Source: Odontocerum albicorne
Taxonomy: Eukaryota > Arthropoda > Insecta > Trichoptera > Odontoceridae
Direction: 5' to 3'
DNA length: 64,000 nucleotides
Assembly: GCA_949825065.1 (NCBI GenBank)
Contig: OX463848.1
Span: forward strand, 38,919,380 to 38,983,379
Shown: positions 1 through 9,532 of the stretch, piece by piece
Position numbering within the stretch: the first letter of the stretch is position 1
Layout of the letters: every line of letters begins with the position of its first letter
Notes under the pieces: model-generated
Database searches by the model: none
The model's input: the letters and a program-made list of their open reading frames with translations, nothing else
What the model was told of the DNA's origin: nothing
Position numbers and translations under genes: made by a program

Positions 1-29
1 TGAATGCTGTCAGAAGCGGAATGATCAAG

Positions 30-243
30 GTTTAGGAGAGCTATCCATAATGAAACAAATATCTCAATTATTCAACATTTATCTAAAAATATCTTTTACA
101 GAATGAAATAAAATATAACATCTGTCAAAATTGTAATATGTATATAAAACAAAATGTCACTCTTGTTGAAATTAGAATCCATAGACTCTAACATGGAATG
201 CGCCCAGCCAGGCTGGCGGGTGGACCTATCTACTGCTACAAAG
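30..243 (+). other. Intron-like 214-base segment, copy 1
   Basis: It starts GT and ends AG, and is flanked by AAG on the left and GCA on the right. The left and right borders share AAGG, so the exact breakpoints can slide by up to four bases. The segment is AT-rich in its first 150 bases and has an internal TTTTACAG. The 5' splice site is weak and there is no strong pyrimidine tract before the final AG, so splicing is not assured. Confidence 0.6.
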
Positions 244-454
244 GCATTGGGTCACATTACTGGAGGGTGCGTGTTGGAGAACATTCCGAGAGTTCTTCCA
301 CCAGGAGTTATTGTGAGGCTATCATAGATGCTATGTATCTCAGACAAATACTCGAACCCACAATGAGATATTAAGTTGGTACATAATTAACGATCGTTTT
401 ACTGGTGCCCTTCGAATCTATTCAGCACCATTTAACAAAAATGGAAGGGCATTC

Positions 455-827
455 GATGAAGAGCTTTTGATTTCAACTGATATATATGTGAAACCACTGC
501 TGAATGCTGTCAGAAGCGGAATGATCAAGGTTTAGGAGAGCTATCCATAATGAAACAAATATCTCAATTATTCAACATTTATCTAAAAATATCTTTTACA
601 GAATGAAATAAAATATAACATCTGTCAAAATTGTAATATGTATATAAAACAAAATGTCACTCTTGCTGAAATTAGAATCCATAGACTCTAATATGGAATG
701 CGCCCAGCCAGGCTGGCGGGTGGACCTATCTACTGCTACAAAGGCATTGGGTCACATTACTGGAGGGTGCGTGTTGGAGAACATTCCGAGAGTTCTTCCA
801 CCAGGAGTTATTGTGAGGCTATCATAG
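455..827 (+). pseudogene. GART AIR-synthetase fragment interrupted by intron-like segment
   Basis: The first part, 455-529, encodes [19 protein letters not shown] followed by RSGMIK. The second part, 744-827, encodes ALGHITGG through RLS and TAG. The 214 bases between begin GTTTAG and end ACAAAG. Joining the parts restores exactly the frame seen in the intronless units. The left-most unit (second part at 244-327) has the same structure with its first part lost off the window edge. Confidence 0.75.
530..743 (+). other. Intron-like 214-base segment, copy 2
   Basis: It is near-identical to the segment at 30-243, with only a few substitutions (for example TTGTTGAAA becomes TTGCTGAAA). It is absent from the three units to the right. 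Confidence 0.6.
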
Positions 828-954
828 ATGCTATGTATCTCAGACAAATACTCGAACCCACAATGAGATATTAAGTTGGTACATAATTAACGATCGTTTT
901 ACTGGTGCCCTTCGAATCTATTCAGCACCATTTAACAAAAATGGAAGGGCATTC

Positions 955-1113
955 GATGAAGAGCTTCTGATTCCAACTGATATCTATGTGAAACCACTGC
1001 TGAATGCTGTCAGAAGCGGAATGATCAAGGCATTGGGTCATATTACTGGAGGGTGCGTGTTGGAGAACATTCCAAGAGTTCTTCCACCAGGAGTTATTGT
1101 GAGGCTATCATAG
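955..1113 (+). pseudogene. GART AIR-synthetase fragment, intronless copy
   Basis: An open stretch of 52 codons plus TAG. It reads through [15 protein letters not shown], then [10 protein letters not shown], then [13 protein letters not shown]/purM AIR synthetases have the same order: a T-x-IY-V block, a VKA-x-AHITGGG loop and ENIPRVLP. That domain closes the imidazole ring of AIR in purine synthesis. Here Gly is replaced by Cys in the ITGG-G position, and a stop follows PPGVIVRLS. Only about 50 residues of a domain of more than 300 are present, so this is a fragment. The coding join at AAG/GCA (1029/1030) is seamless, unlike the two units to the left. The symbol is left empty because it is a fragment. 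Confidence 0.8.
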
Positions 1114-1240
1114 ATGCTATGTATCTCAGACAAATACTCGAACCCACAATAAGATATTAAGTTGGTACATAATTAACGATCGTTTTACTGGTGCCCTTCG
1201 AATCTATTCAGCACCATTTAACAAAAATGGAAGGGCATTC

Positions 1241-1399
1241 GATGAAGAGCTTCTGATTCCAACTGATATCTATGTGAAACCACTGCTGAATGCTGTCAGA
1301 AGCGGAATGATCAAGGCATTGGGTCACATTACTGGAGGGTGCGTGTTGGAGAACATTCCGAGAGTTCTTCCACCAGGAGTTATTGTGAGGCTATCATAG
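1241..1399 (+). pseudogene. GART AIR-synthetase fragment, second intronless copy
   Basis: It repeats the preceding fragment 286 bases downstream with the same reading frame, the same AAG/GCA junction and the same stop. Confidence 0.78.
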
Positions 1400-1526
1400 A
1401 TGCTATGTATCTCAGACAAATACTCGAACCCACAATAAGATATTAAGTTGGTACATAATTAACGATCGTTTTACTGGTGCCCTTCGAATCTATTCAGCAC
1501 CATTTAACAAAAATGGAAGGGCATTC

Positions 1527-1661
1527 GTTGAAGAGCTTATGATTCCAACTGATATCTACGTGAAACCACTGCTGAATGCTGTCAGAAGCGGAATGATCAA
1601 GGCATTGGGTCACATTACTAGAGGGTGCATGTTGGAGAACATTCCGAGAGTTCTTCAATAA
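1527..1661 (+). pseudogene. GART AIR-synthetase fragment, terminal truncated copy
   Basis: This is the last unit, also intronless. It carries GTT for GAT at its first codon and a TTG-to-TTA-type change, reads [14 protein letters not shown], and ends at CAA TAA where homology to the other units stops. It marks the right border of the array. Confidence 0.72.
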
Positions 1662-1718
1662 GTTCTTGTAAGAACTTCATATTAACTTTTGTTGGGTGCT
1701 TAAAACATCCATCGGTGT

Positions 1719-2090
1719 TCTATTCTGAATTTCTTTGGATGAATTAAAAAACAAGTGAATCCAGAGTGGTCTATGCCCTTCGCCATTCTATTCTCAATTT
1801 CTTTAAATTAATTTAAATGAAAGGCAACAAACCCAGATCCATTAAAATTATATGTCCAAATCAAATTACCTGTTGTTTTTTTCTCAAATTGTGTATATTT
1901 CTTGTCATGTGTAATAAATAATAATAATAATAATAATAATAATTAAAAACCAAGTGAGTACCGAGTGGTGTATGCCCTTCGCCATTCTATTCTCAATTTA
2001 TTTGGATGAATAAAAAAAACAAGTGAGCCCAGAGTGGTCTATGCCCTTCGCCTTTCTATTCTCAATTTCTTTATTCAAAAACAAATTAGC
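1719..2090 (+). repeat. About 70-base tandem repeat split by a LINE 3' end
   Basis: The phrase GTGGTCTATGCCCTTCGCC, followed by TTCTATTCTCAATTTCTTT, occurs at about 1767, 1964 (as GTGGTGTATG) and 2034, with a partial copy at 1719. The 1812-1943 LINE end interrupts the array between the first and second full copies. Confidence 0.7.
1812..1943 (+). mobile_element. LINE 3' end (same family as 10481, 33029 and 35915)
   Basis: The segment from AAAGGCAACAAACCCAGATCC to (AAT)n is the reverse complement of the 3' tail at 10481 and 35915 (TGGATCTGGGTTTG, CAACAGGTAATTT). Only about 130 bases are present, so it is a heavily 5'-truncated insertion. The AAT run at the end is its tail. Confidence 0.72.
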
Positions 2091-2524
2091 TCGGAGTGTC
2101 CTTACAGGTCTGATAGGATTTGTAAAGATATGCAGAGTTCGATAAGTAAATTGTATGAGAGATGCACAGTATACACAATAGAATAGAACACAATAGAATA
2201 TGTGATACACAATAGAATTTTGGTGCCAACTTTGGTGTGTGGGAGTGAAATGTGAACATGGAAAAAGGCAGAGAAATCGAATAACTTTTATATTTCTTGC
2301 TATTAATGTAGTATTGGACAGTTTGTATCACAACTTTAATAGCAAAACAATGTTTCTTTGAATAACTGTGGTATTTGGTTTTAAAGAGTTCCAACTGACG
2401 TTCTGTCAAATGTGTGTTTTGGCTGTAAGAAAATTGTTGATGTATAACTAAGAAAATTGATGATATCAAGATCTTATAAAACTGAAGCGTTCCTTGGATC
2501 AAAAATTTGCAACACATTCCGGAG

Positions 2525-2679
2525 GAAAAATACTGTATTCCACTTTCATTGTATACAGTACAATTATTGTCATTTGACAATCTTTTCCATGCAACCAGAG
2601 AGATATTTTAGTAAAAACTAGACTGGAATCTTTTGTTTATAAAAAAAACTGGGGTCGAAAGGGGGTGAAACCTGCAATA
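2525..2679 (-). mobile_element. tRNA-headed SINE (family A), tail part
   Basis: On the - strand it reads GATTCCAGTCTAGTTTTTACT, then CTCTCTGGTTGCATGG, then TGTACTGTATACAATG. This is the shared body and tail of the SINE family found at 8926, 11492, 47971, 58500 and 60930. The tRNA-like head is decayed. The hAT MITE target duplication directly abuts it. Confidence 0.6.
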
Positions 2680-2687
2680 GGTTAGAA

Positions 2688-3219
2688 CAGCGGTTCCCAA
2701 CCTTTTTTGGCTCGCGTACCACTTGGTAGTACATCACGCTTAATTGTACCACTTCGTAAACGAGACAATGTACACTTTCATTTTTACAAATTTACAGCAG
2801 CGCCGCAGGCGAAATTTTTGTTTTAAATATAATAATATTAATGAAATTGTATTTAAAAATATATTTATTACCGAAATTTTCTATTTATTATCGAAAATAA
2901 TAGTTATGAAAGTGTTGCTTAAGATTATAATACATTGTTATCAAGTTATAAGTTTAATTTTTAAACAAATTTTACGAAAATATAAGCACAATAATATAAG
3001 CAAAATAAATTTAATGAGATCCTTGTGCTTGTTTCGAAGAACATAATTTTTTGAAATTTGGTTCAAAAGATGTGAGATATACCCTTAAATCTCCCCCTGC
3101 GTCCAATTTGTTGCGATACTTATTTTTTATGTCCGCCATTACTGATTATTTTTCGCGTACCACCAACTATCCACTCGCGTACCACCGGTGGTACGCGTAC
3201 CACAGGTTGGGAACCGCTG
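2688..3219. mobile_element. hAT MITE (532 bp)
   Basis: The ends are CAGCGGTTCCCAACC and its inverse GGTTGGGAACCGCTG. They are followed inward by a GGCTCGCGTACCAC arm that returns inverted near 3170-3210. The element is flanked on both sides by the perfect 8-base duplication GGTTAGAA (2680-2687 and 3220-3227), the hAT signature. No transposase reading frame is present, and the open frames inside are short and AT-rich. It is a non-autonomous element. Confidence 0.9.
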
Positions 3220-3378
3220 GGTTAGAAGATACGCATCTTATCAACTAGGTCAAGGATATTGGTAATATACAAAAAGGTTGCCCGTTGACAGTGCTAACAG
3301 TGAGCTTTTGGAGGTCTCCACATAAGCATATGCATGAATGACTGATGCGACATGTTGTTGGACATATTTTTTATGTAT

Positions 3379-3480
3379 TTAAGCTTATATATTTATTTTA
3401 TAAAGCACCTTCATGTTTGTCATATCACGCTTTATCACTTGAAAAAGAATGGGCTGCAGCACAGTTATTAGGCGATCTCA
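3379..3480 (+). mobile_element. Inverted fragment of the neighbouring mariner
   Basis: CTTCATGTTTGTCATATCACG through TTGAAAAAGAATGGGCTGCAGC matches, in inverted orientation and at about 80%, the start of the - strand mariner near 4010-4090. The two arms lie about 550 bases apart, so this locus is partly palindromic. Confidence 0.5.
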
Positions 3481-3599
3481 ACAAATTAATGTTTCACATA
3501 TTTAGCATTCCACCAATAGCAGAAACCGTTTACCATAATCTCCCGATGAATTCTACCAAAGCGGTCATACTAAATACACTACATAGCTCTTATATAATG

Positions 3600-4240
3600 G
3601 ATGACCTTTGAAATTCTTTGTCGAGTCTGACCGGAATCAACGCACACCTTATTTCGCTTAACATTTTTTAAGAGAAGCCATGACTCATCACCGGTCACCA
3701 GATGTTTAAGAAAGGGATTTTGCTCATTTCGCTGAAGCGATTGGGTAAATATGTGAACTAGACTGATTTTTTTGCCGTCGGAGAGCTCGTGCCATTTTCC
3801 ATACCTTACCGAGCTTTTTGAGGCGCCTGACGACCATGGATTGGTCAACATTGAATTGTTCGGCCAGCGTCCTTGTTGTTAAACTTTCGTCTTCCATGGT
3901 CATCTGAAGATCATCAAAATCAGATAGATGACCACATTTTTTGTTATATTTTAAGCTTTTGTCGCCAGATTTGAAACGTAGAATCATTTTCAAACTTGAC
4001 TTTAATCGATCGTTCCTTCACCAAAGATCGCAAAATGAATGCTGTAGTCCATCCTTTTTCGAAGTGACAAAGCGTGATGTAATGAATATGAAGATAATTA
4101 GCAATACGCATTTTTAATACCTAAATAGTAAAGAATATATCGAGGATTTTTTTTTTAAACAAAATGACAAATTTGACAGATTCGAAAGCACAGATGAAAC
4201 GATCGTTGATTATGCACCAGCCTGTATGATATATGTTCCA
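3600..4240 (-). mobile_element. Degenerate mariner transposase fragment
   Basis: On the - strand, overlapping frames encode TRTLAEQFNVDQSMVVRRLK (helix-turn-helix), then WHELSDGKKI, then VTGDESWLLLKNVKRNK and VDSGQTRQ. This is the usual mariner order of HTH, the WVPHELSE linker, the first catalytic Asp in GDE-W, and the DSGQ-P block. A frameshift separates the parts, and the segment with the other two catalytic Asp residues is gone. The outer end near 4200-4235 (CTGGTGCATAATCAACGATC on the - strand) looks like the terminal sequence. Dead copy. Confidence 0.75.
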
Positions 4241-4339
4241 GTTAACATACTGTAATAACAGTTCACAGTTTTTTTTACAAGTGATGCTAGTTCAAAGTCA
4301 CAAAATGTTAATGTCACAAATATCTAGGACAAATACTCG

Positions 4340-4745
4340 GTATTTAATTGTAACATATTTATTTATTTATTGGATAAAACAATAAAACAATACTTAATTG
4401 TCCCGAGGAGTTTTTTTTGTTTCTTTTTTGCTTGAGTAAGTAAACCGTTGCACACCATCAAACTTACCGACCCCACCACTGTACTGGATCCGATGACACA
4501 CCGAATTGAGACGATCGGAGCACATCGGCCTGTTTTTTTTTTCTTTTTTTGAAAGAATAGATATGACGGAAGTCAAAGGTATCCTTATACCCTCGAATTC
4601 TAGGCAAAAAAAATGCATTTGCCATTCGAGGGGAGTAGCACAGCGCGGGATTCGAATCAGCGACCTTCGCATGGAAGACCAATGCGTTACCGCGCGTCTA
4701 TATGTACATACTATGTTGCTATCAATAAACCCATATTTATTTAAT
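4340..4745. mobile_element. Composite short retroelement region with tRNA-like box
   Basis: The left edge (TTATTTATTTATTGG) looks like the tail of a - strand insertion. Bases 4620-4700 on the - strand contain a degraded tRNA-like stretch with GATTCGAATCC as box B. The right edge, TGTACATACTATGTTGC then TATCAATAAACC, is the same 3' end seen at 24245 and, inverted, at 7935. Interpreted as overlapping SINE or LINE 3' ends. Confidence 0.5.
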
Positions 4746-4799
4746 TGGTTAAAGAAGTTTGACCTCATAATGAAGTCATCAATACGTATTTATAATAAT

Positions 4800-5270
4800 T
4801 AATTACATATTTAGCGGAAACCCCAAGGAAAAATAATGACTTCTGTTCCATAATGACTACGGAAAATGATTTTCCTTTCAATTAGCGCATTGTTTTAGTA
4901 TATATAGACACAAACGTTACCCAATCCAGGATATAAATAAATCTATGACTATTGCGTTTTTATGTGTATTAAAAATGATTAGAAGTGATTGCCTATGTAT
5001 ATTTACTGTTAAGTGACACGCAAGAATCCAGTATTATTTTCTTCTTATATACTTCACTTTACGAACCCTCTGTTAACGGAATTGAAAAAAACAATTAACT
5101 AATTCGTTTTACGGAAATACCTATATACGGAGCGTTTTAAAATTGGAAATGAAAATTTGCGCGAATGGACCGAGATCTATCCTTTTTGAAGTGAAACTTC
5201 CATAGGCGCGGTAGGGTAAATTGGTCTGAACGTCACGAAAAGTGAAACGCTTCATCTATTGTGAGTGTAA
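4800..5270. other. Spacer without recognised features
   Basis: AT-rich sequence with no long frame, no repeat shared inside the window and no RNA gene seen. Confidence 0.6.
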
Positions 5271-5830
5271 AATTAAATAAACTTAAATTAAATAAAATTA
5301 AATAAAGTTTAATAAAATTCAACATTAAATTTAAAAAAATGAAATAAATTTAAAAAATTATTAAAAAAAACACAAAATAAAATAAAATAAAATCAAAATT
5401 AATTAAATAAAAGAAAAATTTATCAAAATTAAATAAATAAAGATAAATAAATTCATTTAAATAAGTTATTTTAAATAAATTTAAATTAAAAATTTAAATA
5501 AATTAAAAATGAATAAAATTAAGTAAAAGTTATTGTAAATTAAATTAAATAAAAATTATAAAAAAAAAATTTTCATTAAATAAAATAAAGTAAAATAAAA
5601 ATAAATTAAATAAAACAAAAATTAAATAAAATTAAATAAATTAAAATAAATTAATTAATTTAAAAAAATTAAAATAAAAAATTAAATAAATTAAAATTAA
5701 ATAATAAATAAAATAAATAAATTTTAATTTAAAAAAAATTAAATAAACTTAAAAGATTTTTTTTTAATTAAATAAGTTATTTAATGAATATATATATATT
5801 TTTTAATTAATTTTTCATTTAAATCAATAA
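5265..5830. repeat. Low-complexity A/T block built of AAATTAAAT-like words
   Basis: About 560 bases are almost entirely A and T, made of irregular TAAAT and AAATT words with no fixed period. Bases 5795-5805 are a short TA run. Confidence 0.85.
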
Positions 5831-5988
5831 TACATCATAGACACGCTACGCGCATGCGCCGCGTGTACCCTGTGTATACGTAGCATAAATCAACCAATAA
5901 ACGCTTGCGTATTATATTAGAATTTAATAAAAAAAAATTAAAAATCGTTACATAACAAATGGAAAAAAGCAATGCATAAAATCAAATT

Positions 5989-6634
5989 CTTCATATTTAT
6001 TCAAGGGTTTGTAAAGCGGTTTTCATCACTTTCTTCATATTTATTCAAGGGTTCGTAAAGTGGTTTTCATTAATTTCTTCATATTTATTCAAGGGTTTGT
6101 AAAGCGGTTGTCTCCACTTTCTTCATATTTATTCAAGGGTTTGTAAAGCGGTTTTCATCACTTTCTTCATATTTATTCAAGGGTTCGTAAAGTGGTTTTC
6201 ATTAATTTCTTCATATTTATTCAAGGGTTTGTAAAGCGGTTGTCTCCACTTTCTTCATATTTATTCAAGGGTTTGTAAAGCGGTTTTCATCACTTTCTTC
6301 ATATTTATTCAAGGGTTCGTAAAGTGGTTTTCATTAATTTCTTCATATTTATTCAAGGGTTTGTAAAGCGGTTGTCTCCACTTTCTTCATATTTATTCAA
6401 GGGTTTGTAAAGCGGTTTTCATCACTTTCTTCATATTTATTCAAGGGTTCGTAAAGTGGTTTTCATTAATTTCTTCATATTTATTCAAGGGTTTGTAAAG
6501 CGGTTTTCATCACTTTCTTCATATTTATTCAAGGGTTTGTAAAGCGGTTTTCATCACTTTCTTCATATTTATTCAAGGGTTTGTAAAGCAGTTTTCATTA
6601 CTTTCTTCATATTTATTCAAGGGTTTTTAAAGCA
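5989..6634 (+). repeat. 44-base minisatellite with A-B-C higher-order order
   Basis: The unit starts CTTCATATTTATTCAAGGG. Three variants differ after that: A has TTTGTAAAGCGG and CATCAC, B has TTCGTAAAGTGG and CATTAA, C has TTTGTAAAGCGG and GTCTCCAC. The order is ABC ABC ABC AB A A A', then a partial unit, giving about 14.6 units. The 132-base ABC block therefore expanded as one. Confidence 0.93.
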
Positions 6635-7275
6635 TAAATTCTACCCCCAAGTAACAATTCTGCAAGGAAAACCAATCTTAAGGTGTTCTTCTTTAGAAAC
6701 CTCACGATACTTGGAAGATTAAATTGATACAAAGTAAGTTGTTTTTAATTGGGAATAATAGCAATGTCCATTTTGTCTTTAAACGGCTCCTCAGAAGCTT
6801 TGCAATGTAACAATAATTACAAAGAAACTATGATAAGTGTCGAGTGACGGCAGTGAAACATAAATAACTTGTGAGTTGTTGTCGACAACACGAAGAACTC
6901 GTCAAGTTATCATTGACACCAACACGAATATTGAAACAATTTCATTATTCGTCTTTTCTTATTATCGTTACTTTATTTCGTATAAATATATCCAGAGCCG
7001 GATAGAAGTTGTCCATGTCTTATTATGAATTTAAATGAATTTAATTTAAATGAATTTAATGAATTTAAATTAATTTAATTCAATGAAGGAATTTAAATGA
7101 ATATCCGAACAACTCGACGGTTACCAGCTGAAAAGACTAAAATCTTGAGAGTATTGCAGATAAATTATATTAAATTAAATTTATTTTTATTTAGTTAAGC
7201 ATTTACATGAAATTAATCAATGTATCCAAGCAAAATAGATCATTTTTAAACTATACCAACGATTGAAATCCCAAT
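6635..7275. other. Mostly unique spacer
   Basis: No gene seen. Bases 7023-7090 are a short low-complexity run of AATTTAAATG words. Confidence 0.6.
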
Positions 7276-7930
7276 TACCAGTATCGTGTACAGTTCAGTC
7301 ATGTTATATCTGTGTCATGTACAGTTCAGTCATGTTATCTCTGTATCATGTACAGTTCAGTCATGTTATCTCTGTATCATGTACAGTTCAGTCATGTTAT
7401 CTCTGTATCATGTACAGTTCAGTCATGTTATCTCTGTATCGTGTACAGTTCAGTCATGTTATCTCTGTATCATGTACAGTTCAGTCATGTTATCTCTGTA
7501 TCATGTACAGTTCAGTCATGTTATCTCTGTATCATGTACAGTTCAGTCATGTTATATCTGTATCATGTACAGTTCAGTCATGTTATCTCTGTATCGTGTA
7601 CAGTTCAGTCATAATATATCTGTATCATGTACAGTTCAGTCATGTTATCTCTGTATCATGTACAGTTCAGTCATGTTATCTCTGTATCATGTACAGTTCA
7701 GTCATGTTATCTCTGTATCATGTACAGTTCAGTCATGTTATCTCTGTATCGTGTACAGTTCAGTCATAATATATCTGTATCATGTACAGTTCAGTCATGT
7801 TATCGCTGTATCATGTACAGTTCAGTCATGTTATATCTGTATCATGTACAGTTCAGTCATGTAATCTCTGTATCATGTACAGTTCAGTCATGTTATCTCT
7901 GTATCATGTACAGTTCAGTCACGTTAGCAA
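7276..7930 (+). repeat. 31-base minisatellite, about 21 units
   Basis: The unit is CATGTACAGTTCAGTCATG plus TTATCTCTGTAT. Units differ by rare changes: CGTGTACAG, TCATAATATAT and TTATCGCTG. Because 31 is not a multiple of three, the array keeps several frames open and gives spurious repeated proteins. One more unit-like piece lies at 8395-8425. Confidence 0.94.
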
Positions 7931-7934
7931 GATA

Positions 7935-8390
7935 AATAAATAAATAAATATAGGTTTATTGACAGCAACATAGTATGTACAAAATATATTTAAATAACAC
8001 TTAAACACATAAATTGCAGATAATACATTAAATACAGAAGCTATCAAAAGGTCTGGGCTCATCTAATAACATCCCCTCGGCCAAGATACACCCCACCAAT
8101 ATAGGGCAAACCCAGCCACGGGGACACCAGATGTTTTCAGCCCACACCCTTGAACACGTAGAACAAGAATATAAAAAAAAAACACAGAAAATAAATAGAT
8201 GACACAAAAAATACATTCAATAGAGAAGACATTAAAAGGTCCAGGGTCATCCCACAAACATTCCCCCGGCCGAAATACACCCCACCAATGTAGGGCGAGC
8301 CCGACCGCAAGGCCATCGGGGGCTTCCATCCCACACCCCGTCCTTCCATCCCACACCCCACAATCTAGATTAAAGAATAATAAATAATGT
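7935..8390 (-). mobile_element. Retroelement 3' region inserted at the end of the 31-base array
   Basis: The left edge is an inverted (TTTA)n tail followed by the 3' end ACATACTATGTTGCTGTCAA. It is flanked by GTTAGCAAGATAA on the left (7923) and again on the right (8413). Inside are two diverged direct copies of about 170 bases (about 8030-8180 and 8215-8340) sharing CACCCCACCAAT, TAGGGC and CCATCCCACACCCC. No reverse transcriptase is visible. Confidence 0.6.
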
Positions 8391-8659
8391 TCAGGTCTGT
8401 ATCGTGTACAGTTGTCATGTTAGCAAGATAAGTTTGAGAAAATATTTTGATGAAAACCACAAATTTTCCGTCAATTCATCTGAATTGATGGAAATGTTTA
8501 TTCCGTCAATTCACCATCTTTCCAAAGCCTGAGAGCGTTAATTTTAATTCAAATATATTCTCACCCAAGTCAGCTACCGTATTGTACCCTCAGCACGTTC
8601 TCACTATTGGGTTATATAGAAGCTTGTTTTTATTTCTAATTATAGTTAAGATCATTACA

Positions 8660-8925
8660 CTTAACCCTTTCAGACCTGGCGTCCATTGTAATGGACACAG
8701 AGTTCATTTGTTTTTTTACAAACAACTTTGTGACATATTTCTGTTTTCTGATAACAAATTAAGTGAAGGATACTCTAGAATCGACTTTAAACGTTTTAGT
8801 CCCCATCTATCGACATCATATTGTATTTAGTGTAAATATACTCACAAGCAAGTATATTTTTATAAACCTTAGAATTAATTCAGGTTTAAAGAGGTCAAAC
8901 TTTGTATTTTGGATAAAAAATTAAA
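8660..8925. other. Possible piggyBac-like left end
   Basis: TTAACCCTTTCAGACCTGGC at 8663 resembles TTAA-CCC ends of piggyBac elements. No matching inverted end was found before the SINE tail at 8926, so this is only a candidate. Confidence 0.25.
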
Positions 8926-9022
8926 ATCTCTCTGGTTGGTTGGAAGAGATTGTCACAAGGAAATAAATCCGCCAGGCTGTACTGTATACAATGAAAGTAG
9001 AATACAATACAATACAATTGTT
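8926..9022 (+). mobile_element. SINE family A tail
   Basis: CTCTGGTTGGTTGGAAGAG, then AATAAATCCGCCAGGCTG, then TACTGTATACAATG, then a short (AATAC)n tail. Only the 3' half is present. Confidence 0.65.
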
Positions 9023-9299
9023 ATACAAGGTCACCTGGCGGGTTTATTGCTCTACAGTCATTTGTTCCAACTAACCAGCTCATCGTGGATGTATTAAAGT
9101 GTTTTGTTCCATGACAAATTAAAAAAACACATCTTTAAGATTCAAGTAATAAAACAAATAAATAACGAATTCGAAACAATAATTGTAGAAGTAGAGGATA
9201 GAAATTCGTTAAAGGGCAGTGGAAGAAGAAAAAGAAAATTAGTACTAAAAGATATTCTAAGTAACGTAATATTTTTTCAATTATTTCCTTAACGTTATT

Positions 9300-9530
9300 A
9301 GGAATGGCGCACATCTGATAAATCATGGAAGTTCATTCCATAGTAACGTTGAGTGAATAGCAAATGAAAAGCAGAAAAATATATTTGTGAACGAAGTAAA
9401 TACTATGTGGGAGGATGAAAATGATCTTTGGACTCTGAAAAGGTGTAAAGATCTTCTCTCTCTACCTATCCCAAAACAGACAGGACGTGATGGTATTAGA
9501 AAATAAAAACGAAAATTGCCGATCATTGTA
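9300..9530 (-). mobile_element. LINE ORF2 C-terminal remnant
   Basis: The - strand encodes HLFRVQRSFSSSHIVFTS, then HSTLLWNELP and IRCAPFLIT. This is the C-terminal pattern of jockey/CR1-type LINE proteins (a LWN-LP motif, then a short amphipathic tail). It is decayed and partial, and the assignment is by pattern only. Confidence 0.45.
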
Positions 9531-9532
9531 GT

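Larger units (their letters stand above)
1..1661 (+). repeat. Tandem array of GART (AIR synthetase) gene fragments
   Basis: The same text restarts at 1, 501, 1001, 1287 and 1573, so the array has two 500-base units, two 286-base units and a partial fifth. Each unit carries a coding piece similar to the AIR-synthetase domain of GART/ade3, plus about 127 bases of non-coding sequence containing GGTACATAATTAACGATCG. The units are almost identical, so amplification or homogenisation is recent. The array starts at base 1 and probably continues to the left. The 214-base length difference equals the intron-like segments at 30-243 and 530-743. The array is not a functional gene: each frame is closed by a stop soon after the conserved block. 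Confidence 0.9.

Noticed and set aside
955..1113. Functional GART gene
   Set aside because: Only about 50 residues of one domain are present, followed by a stop, in tandem; it cannot encode the enzyme.
4620..4700. tRNA gene on the - strand
   Set aside because: Box B-like GATTCGAATCC is present, but the anticodon arm does not pair and the acceptor stem is missing.
5989..6634. CRISPR-like array
   Set aside because: The repeats are adjacent with no unique spacers, and the genome is eukaryotic. The same holds for the 31-, 33- and 62-base arrays.
7263..7935. Four overlapping frames of 100-192 codons with repeated peptide text
   Set aside because: They are readings of the 31-base minisatellite in different frames, with no start context, splice site or domain.
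8660..8925. Complete piggyBac-like element
   Set aside because: Only a left TTAACCCTTT end is seen; no matching right end was found.
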